DNA of 10,579 nt from Pelagophyceae sp. CCMP2097 (lineage: Eukaryota; Sar; Pelagophyceae): assembly GCA_026770575.1 (NCBI GenBank), contig MU657356.1, positions 5,232 to 15,810 of the forward strand, written 5' to 3'. This document shows, piece by piece, positions 6,579 to 10,579 of the stretch. The position numbers were made by a program, and so were the translations under genes. Positions within the stretch are counted from its first letter, which is position 1; each line of letters opens with the position of its first letter. The notes under the pieces are model-generated. The model saw only the letters and a list, made by a program, of their open reading frames with translations, had not been told where the DNA came from and did no database searches.

Positions 6579-7947
6579 TTACAAAGTAGTCTTTATAATG
6601 TTTCGTGTTTGTGGGTACGTGAAAGGCGGTTTAATGTGAGTGCCGAGTTGTGTCTTGTCTTGATTTGGTGAATACATGTTGTTATTTGTGAATACTATTA
6701 CCTCATGTTTTGCTCGAAGGACGTTATCTTCAGTTGTTAGCGATTTATCCAACATCCACACATCAGGCGGCACTGAACTTATGAGTGCTTGTAAATATAT
6801 AACCATTAGATATTTCAGCAAGACTATAATCAGTTTCCAGAATATAATCAATGCTTCCGGTGTTTTTTTTCGAATCGAAGTGATTCTGGCGTTATGATTA
6901 TTTTTGGTAATATCGCCGGTAATAGATAAGTAAGAATCCCCTCCGCGGCTATTGCTCGATTATTAATCGTATTAACCGATGTAGCAATAACCCTCTCCGC
7001 GGCTATCGCTCGATTTTTCTCCGTATTAACCGATGTCGCAGTAATAGCCTCAGGTTGTAAAAGTTTACTCTTTAAAGTGTATAAATGTAGTTTTTTTTTA
7101 AATATGATCTGTATCAAGGGTTATTTTATCTCTTAAATCATTTAAATCATTAATTACTCGAGTTGCTTCAACGTTTGTATTCGTTTGTACCGTATTTGTT
7201 GATGTATTAACCTGATTAATCTCATTTTTAAAATTTGTATCAAACTCATTCAAAGCATTAACCTGCTGTTGCCCTTGTTGAGTAACTTGAATAACTACTC
7301 CATTTAGTTTACCATCAACAACTTGAATGTCATCATTGATTATTTTAAAGGTTTTATTTGTTTCATTACGATTTGAAAATAATTGTGGATTTAATGATAT
7401 TTCGGAAAAAGTGGGAAGCGGATTGTCAGAAAACAAGAATTCGTTACTGAAATTTAAAGTATGTGAATTGAAACCGGCATTATTGTTGAAACGCAGCCCT
7501 CCATTTTTGAATCTTACTCAACCCGCATGTTGTTAATAGATTTGTTTAAGGATAATAATTGATACCTGATGAAGGTCGATTCGCCATGGAGGCTATTTCA
7601 TTGCGTATAAGTTGGGATGATGTGGCTTATTTTATTTAAGTATCAATGATTTCTTTGGGGTTATAAATAAGACCCATTACATCCTTGCTAATGAATGACT
7701 CGTTTAATGATACAACATTTTCCACGATTCCTATGCCTCTCTCAGAATTTAATGAAACAGGAACAATATTTCGTATTTTTTCATCTATTTTATTATTAAT
7801 TTCTGCTTTTGTGAATGTGTCTAGATTTTCTTATATATTTGTAATAACGTTATCCTCGATACTTATACCCAATCCTGCGGTGTATTCCAAAATTTCTGGA
7901 GCACTTTTCACAGGTCGGATAACGCTTCTTTTTGACCGTATCGACAT
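6579..7947 (-). pseudogene. Virion fibre-like protein, N-terminal half, fragmented
   Basis: Starts at ATG 7947, 35 bases after the stop of the capsid-like gene, with a basic N-terminus (MSIRSKRSVIRPVKSAP). A fibre module follows (EYTAGLGISIEDNVI, FTKAEINNKIDEKI, RGIGIVENVVSLNES), then GGLRFNNNAGFNSHTL, a Gln/Asn/Thr-rich coiled coil (VTQQGQQQVNALNEFD), two 18-residue heptad-like repeats (6944-7051) and a C-terminal section with DYILETDYSLAEISNGYIF and EDNVLRAKHEVIVFTNNNMY. The frame is broken by TAA at 7831, 7636, 7627 and 7514, a frameshift near 7550, and others near 7080, 6935, 6860 and 6765. After TAA at 6579 the same frame continues into the next fibre block. I recognise the architecture (trimeric virus fibre) but not a named family. 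Confidence 0.55.
6944..7051 (-). repeat. Two 54-bp (18-codon) tandem repeats, coiled coil
   Basis: Units 7051-6998 and 6997-6944 encode ATSVNT(E/I)(K/N)NRAIAAE with similar flanks, and a third unit begins after them (EG). The pattern of alternating hydrophobic residues with RA..AE is common in coiled-coil shafts of phage and giant-virus fibres. Confidence 0.8.
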
Positions 7948-7982
7948 ATATAATATATATATTATTATTTTTATAAATAAAA
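7948..7982 (-). promoter_or_regulatory. Short AT-only spacer between capsid and fibre genes, possible promoter
   Basis: The 35 bases between the capsid-like stop and the fibre start are almost entirely A and T, with several TATA-like stretches just upstream of the fibre ATG. A late promoter here is plausible, but the AT content of the whole element makes the motif weak evidence. Confidence 0.3.
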
Positions 7983-9270
7983 TTACATAACAACAGTCCA
8001 GAGTGCTTGCGGACCTGTCATATCAAGAACAAATGCCTGTCGATACGTGGATAAAACGTGTAGTTGACCAGGTCGATCTGCTTCATCACTGAATGACATA
8101 ACCAATTCTGTTGTTGTCGCGAGCGTTGAAATACCGGAACAAATATGCGCGGTACTTTTCACACTACACACGTTTAAACGCGCCTCAAATTTAAGGATCA
8201 TACCTTTTGACACATCATAAGCACCTTGCGAAAATTTCTCGCGATTTAGACCAAGGGGTAAATTATGGGTTCCCATTATACCTGATGCGATCATCGACAT
8301 AGCCTGGCATTCTGATTCTGAAGCCGGAACTTCCCGAAGTACCTGAACAAAAACCCCACCAACAAGTACACCTTTTTTTTTTAAAGTTATATTTCACGAA
8401 AATTGTATTTATAACATTGGTAATTGGATCAACGTTAGATGTACTTGGCGTCTGTATAATGCCAATTTCCTCTATTGAGCGAACACCAAGTCCTAAGTTG
8501 ATGGAGTGATTTGAATCAGGGTTCGCTTGAATTTGATACTGATTTTAGATATAGTTGATGCAATCGATTTTATATTTACCCATCATACCCGTCATAATAG
8601 AGTCAACGACCTCTTTGGGAGGTTGGAGCATACTTAACATTAATTCGACTTCGTCAATAACTAAACTTTTTTCGATAATCCAGTTTTTAAATTTGTATTG
8701 AATACCGGCGCTTAAACATGAGGCATGTTTATTAATTTCGTCACATAGAATAATCGACTCAAACGGAAAAAGGGTAATCCCGCGGCCACCTTGGGCGTCT
8801 TGCGGGAGTTAAAGTTCCGGATCTTGAACTGATGGGAGATTATCAGGTTGAGCGCCGCTCATAGAGGCGACTGCGGATGTAAAAAACCGTGTCCTTTTTT
8901 CTTGAGAGTTTCTCCATATACCGTAGCCTCTACGCGATGACAAAACGCTACCTTGCTGTGAAACTTCGATATCAGTATACATGGTTCGCATATTCGGATG
9001 GACTCAAAACATACTCATGATCAATTTTATTTGTGATACGGGCTTTCTGAAACGAGTTTCGCAATCTAAGAAAGTATCAAATTAAAGTCCTCGAATTTTA
9101 AAACGAATTGATGAGTTTGAAGTGAACCCCGTCTGTTGATTAATAGGATTGAGTCGTGTAATATTACTTTGAATAGGCGGAGACTGGCCAGCACCGATGC
9201 CAAGAAATTTATGTGATAGAGAAGGTTTCGACATGTCATGATCAGGAGGGTACATGTACATACAAAACAT
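7983..9270 (-). pseudogene. Probable double-jelly-roll major capsid protein, broken
   Basis: One frame from ATG 9270 continues to about 8380 and, after a shift in a run of ten T (8373-8382), to the stop at 7983, about 429 codons. Near the start SSIRFKIRGL precedes FDTFLD, as in the first strands of virion jelly rolls. The middle holds WIIEKSLVIDEVELMLSMLQ then PPKEVVDSIMTGM, and after the break LGLGVRSIEEI, resembling the linker and second jelly roll of polinton-like virus capsid proteins. The end has LPLGLNREKFSQGAYDVSKG, STLATTTELVMSFS and STYRQAFVLDMTG. In-frame stops: TAA 9082, TGA 9004, TAA 8809, TAA 8545. A major capsid protein builds the icosahedral shell. The length is short for this class (often 450-650) and the call rests on remembered patterns, so a different structural protein is possible. 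It lies directly upstream of the fibre. Confidence 0.5.
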
Positions 9271-9400
9271 TTAAATTTTAAATTATCCTATATTAAACGG
9301 TAAGGAGTTTTTTTTCCTTTATTTAGATCAGACAACTTGATCTTTTCTATCCCCTTTTTATCTATCTTTTTGTTGCAGTTATCTGTATTTTGAATAAAGT

Positions 9401-9618
9401 TCCAGTGTCTTTTATAAATTCCCCGGCAACACTGGAGTAGTATATTCGATTAATTCCGGGTTGTATGTGGTTACAAATTCAGAAACTATTTTAAGTCCTC
9501 CTCCAAAAGATTTTACAAATTTGCTCACTTTTTGCGCTATATCTTTTTTGGGGTGCTTTTAGTAATTTTTAATTTTTTATCACGGTACTTTGACCGCTTT
9601 GAACGATTTCTTCTTTAG
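9401..9618. repeat. Direct repeat of about 220 bp, copy 1
   Basis: Matches 10303-10526 in the same orientation with roughly nine in ten bases identical by eye, including small indels. It starts at TCCAGTGTCTTT and ends at TTCTTCTTTAG. The two copies are separated by about 680 bases and enclose the gene at 9754-10218. Confidence 0.88.
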
Positions 9619-9682
9619 TACGAATATCGACTGTATATGTTCTCGAAGGTGTGATATAAGTTGAATTTTTTTTTGAACGCAT
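9401..9682 (-). pseudogene. Small viral protein, broken upstream-complete copy
   Basis: ATG at 9682 opens MRSKKNSTYITPSRTYTVDI followed by RTKEEIVQSGQSTVIKN and a TAA. Beyond that point the sequence matches the copy at 10303-10526 but has lost bases in the runs coding PPKK and near the end, so the rest (KAPPKKDIAQKVGKVVKSFGGGL in the sister copy, given here in part only for orientation) is out of frame. The product would be about 95 residues, basic and rich in Lys, with a central Gly triplet. I do not recognise the family. It lies between the structural gene at 9754-10218 and the capsid-like gene, so a minor virion role is possible. Confidence 0.5.
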
Positions 9683-9753
9683 GTGATCTCGATGCTCTTA
9701 TATTTCTTTTCGAGTTTTGGGGTACATGATTTGATGTTATATATTAATTAAAG

Positions 9754-10218
9754 TCATCGCCCTGGAATCCTTCCAAAATTAAAAATTTTAATAGAAGGAT
9801 AATAACAGTTTAACTCGGGTATGCTGAGAACATCGGTTCGTCCATGGAAGAAATCTGCTCTATTATTCTGAAGAACATCTACAAGGTAATTTTTTGTATA
9901 TATGATTCATATAGTCGATAATTTTGTTAATCATATGCTCCCTCTTGGCAAATGTGAATTGAACAACAATGGATATTTGATATATATCTGGTATTAAACG
10001 CTTCCGTCATCTAAGTGAAGTGTAACAGTTAGTTGATTCGTTGAATGATGAACAATTTTTTCGTGTAAAATCGGTTCAACAGCATTATAGTTTAAATATG
10101 AACCAAACTTATTGACGATTTGTACTTTAGCCACACGATGGATGATATCCGTATTCGTTCGTTCTATCGGAGAAGTTTCTCTTATGGATATATTAAGGTT
10201 ATGTTGATTAAATTGCAT
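9754..10218 (-). pseudogene. Structural-looking viral protein of about 155 residues, frameshifted
   Basis: ATG at 10218 gives MQFNQHNLNISIRETS and continues through IIHRVAKVQIVNKFGSYLNY and NQLTVTLHLDDGSV to a TAA at 9994. The next frame carries on as IPDIYQISIVVQFTFAKREH and ends after IIDYMNHIYKK, and a third continues LVDVLQNNRADFFHGRTDVL to TGA at 9754. The pattern (hydrophobic strand, GSYLNY, then TVTLHLDDG and a final I.I.VQF strand) is what I recall from a beta-rich domain found in several polinton-like and giant-virus structural proteins, often near capsid genes; this is an impression, not a match. Two frameshifts (near 9992 and 9890) break it. It sits between the two copies of the small gene. 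Confidence 0.45.
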
Positions 10219-10296
10219 GATGTTTAACTTTCTGCTGTAAATCTATATACACCTCGAACAATATTAAAAAGATCCCACAGTCATCAGTTTTTTGAA

Positions 10297-10579
10297 TTAA
10301 TTTCCAGTGTCTTTAATAAATTCCCTGGCAACATACACTGGAGTAGTATATTCGATTAATTCCGGGTTGTATATGGTTACAAATTCAGAAACTATTTTAA
10401 GTCCTCCTCCAAAAGATTTTACAACTTTGCCCACTTTTTGCGCTATATCCTTTTTTGGGGGTGCTTTTGGTAACTTTTTATTATTTATTACGGTACTTTG
10501 ACCGCTTTGAACGATTTCTTCTTTAGCAGGATGCTCGTGGCTCCGATTTTCTATTGGAGCGGGGGTGGTCGGGGGGTAG
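10297..10579 (-). CDS. Small viral protein, second copy, partial at the window edge
   Basis: Open from the right edge to TAA at 10297, 93 codons without a start. The last 76 residues (from AKEEIVQSGQS, through KDIAQKVGKVVKSFGGGLKI and FVTIYNPELIEYTTPVYVAR, to the end DTGN) correspond to the broken copy at 9401-9682, and this copy is intact over that stretch. The first 18 visible residues (YPPTTPAPIENRSHEHP) have no counterpart in the other copy and are encoded by GC-rich DNA, so the true N-terminus has probably been replaced by flanking sequence at about 10527. Function unknown. Confidence 0.5.
   Translation of the reverse strand, partial: YPPTTPAPIENRSHEHPAKEEIVQSGQSTVINNKKLPKAPPKKDIAQKVGKVVKSFGGGLKIVSEFVTIYNPELIEYTTPVYVAREFIKDTGN
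10303..10526. repeat. Direct repeat of about 220 bp, copy 2
   Basis: Partner of 9401-9618, same orientation. Similarity stops at TTCTTCTTTAG (10526), where copy 1 continues in AT-rich coding sequence and copy 2 changes to GC-rich sequence. Confidence 0.88.
10527..10579. other. GC-rich edge, possible right junction with host DNA
   Basis: The last 53 bases are much richer in G and C than the preceding 6 kb and include runs of G (10560-10577). They may be host flank, or poor sequence at a contig end; 53 bases are too few to tell. Confidence 0.35.

Larger units (their letters stand above)
4331..10526. mobile_element. Candidate endogenous DNA-virus element (polinton-like virus type), decayed
   Basis: Base composition changes abruptly at about 4331 from strongly GC-rich to strongly AT-rich, and turns GC-rich again after 10526. 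Inside, all recognisable genes are on the minus strand and look like virion proteins: a likely major capsid protein, a smaller structural protein, a duplicated small gene and a long mosaic fibre. Nearly every frame has stop codons or frameshifts. No terminal inverted repeat, target-site duplication, integrase, polymerase, packaging ATPase or protease was found, so the window may hold only a fragment. Boundaries are placed by composition and by the end of similarity between the two small-gene copies and could be off by tens of bases. Confidence 0.5.

Noticed and set aside
6944..7051. CRISPR-like repeats
   Set aside because: Only two adjoining 54-bp units without spacers, in frame, and encoding coiled coil.
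9312..9350. Inverted repeat AGATCA/TGATCT as a terminator or binding site
   Set aside because: Only six base pairs with a seven-base loop in AT-rich DNA; expected by chance.
10307..10501. Plus-strand 64-codon frame over the second small-gene copy
   Set aside because: It is antisense to the copy whose minus-strand frame stays open across the whole repeat and beyond it, and has no counterpart in the other copy.
4331..10526. Bacterial prophage tail region
   Set aside because: Fibre modules look phage-like, but the capsid pattern is jelly-roll-like, there are no ribosome binding sites before the starts, and the neighbours are intron-bearing eukaryotic genes.

Overview
The window looks like a piece of a GC-rich unicellular algal (or similar protist) nuclear genome carrying a decayed, AT-rich DNA-virus insertion. 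Three things support a eukaryotic host: short GT-AG introns with matching phases in one gene, a signal-peptide-like N-terminus followed by a phenylalanine as in plastid-targeted proteins of algae with complex plastids, and strongly GC-biased codons. A stramenopile or haptophyte alga is a reasonable guess, but nothing here fixes the lineage.

Positions 1-4330 (GC-rich, host-like). All recognisable genes lie on the minus strand: the 5' part of an unrecognised gene that runs off the left edge (1-490); a non-coding gap with an AT-rich tract (541-1023); a four-exon gene for a C2H2 zinc finger joined to a Nudix hydrolase (1024-3039, introns of 56, 62 and 127 nt); and a full-length but broken GT8-like glycosyltransferase (3153-4141). 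Four short tandem duplications (17, 21, 19 and 8 bp) lie in this part. Two of them break reading frames: removing one copy of the 19-bp repeat brings the Nudix gene to 584 codons in phase, and removing one copy of the 8-bp repeat brings the glycosyltransferase to 327 codons (two stop codons remain).

Positions about 4331-10526 (AT-rich, virus-like). Every recognisable gene is again on the minus strand, read from right to left: a partial small gene (10297-10579), a structural-looking gene (9754-10218), a second, broken copy of the small gene (9401-9682), a probable double-jelly-roll major capsid protein (7983-9270), and about 3.6 kb of fibre-like sequence (4331-7947). The fibre has coiled-coil repeats, a YadA-head-like segment, a collagen-like segment and at least four 45-residue modules. 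Capsid plus fibre fits a polinton-like virus or related eukaryotic DNA virus; no polymerase, integrase, ATPase or protease is visible. Almost every gene carries in-frame stops and frameshifts, so this is most simply an endogenous viral element in decay. The fibre is cut off at about 4331 and its last open frame runs straight into host sequence upstream of the glycosyltransferase. At the right, the last 53 bases turn GC-rich exactly where the small gene's similarity to its sister copy stops, suggesting a second junction.

How the parts relate: the viral genes form a co-directional capsid and fibre block; the host genes are unrelated neighbours. Gene models here come from reading frames by eye; homology statements are from memory of family motifs and were not searched.
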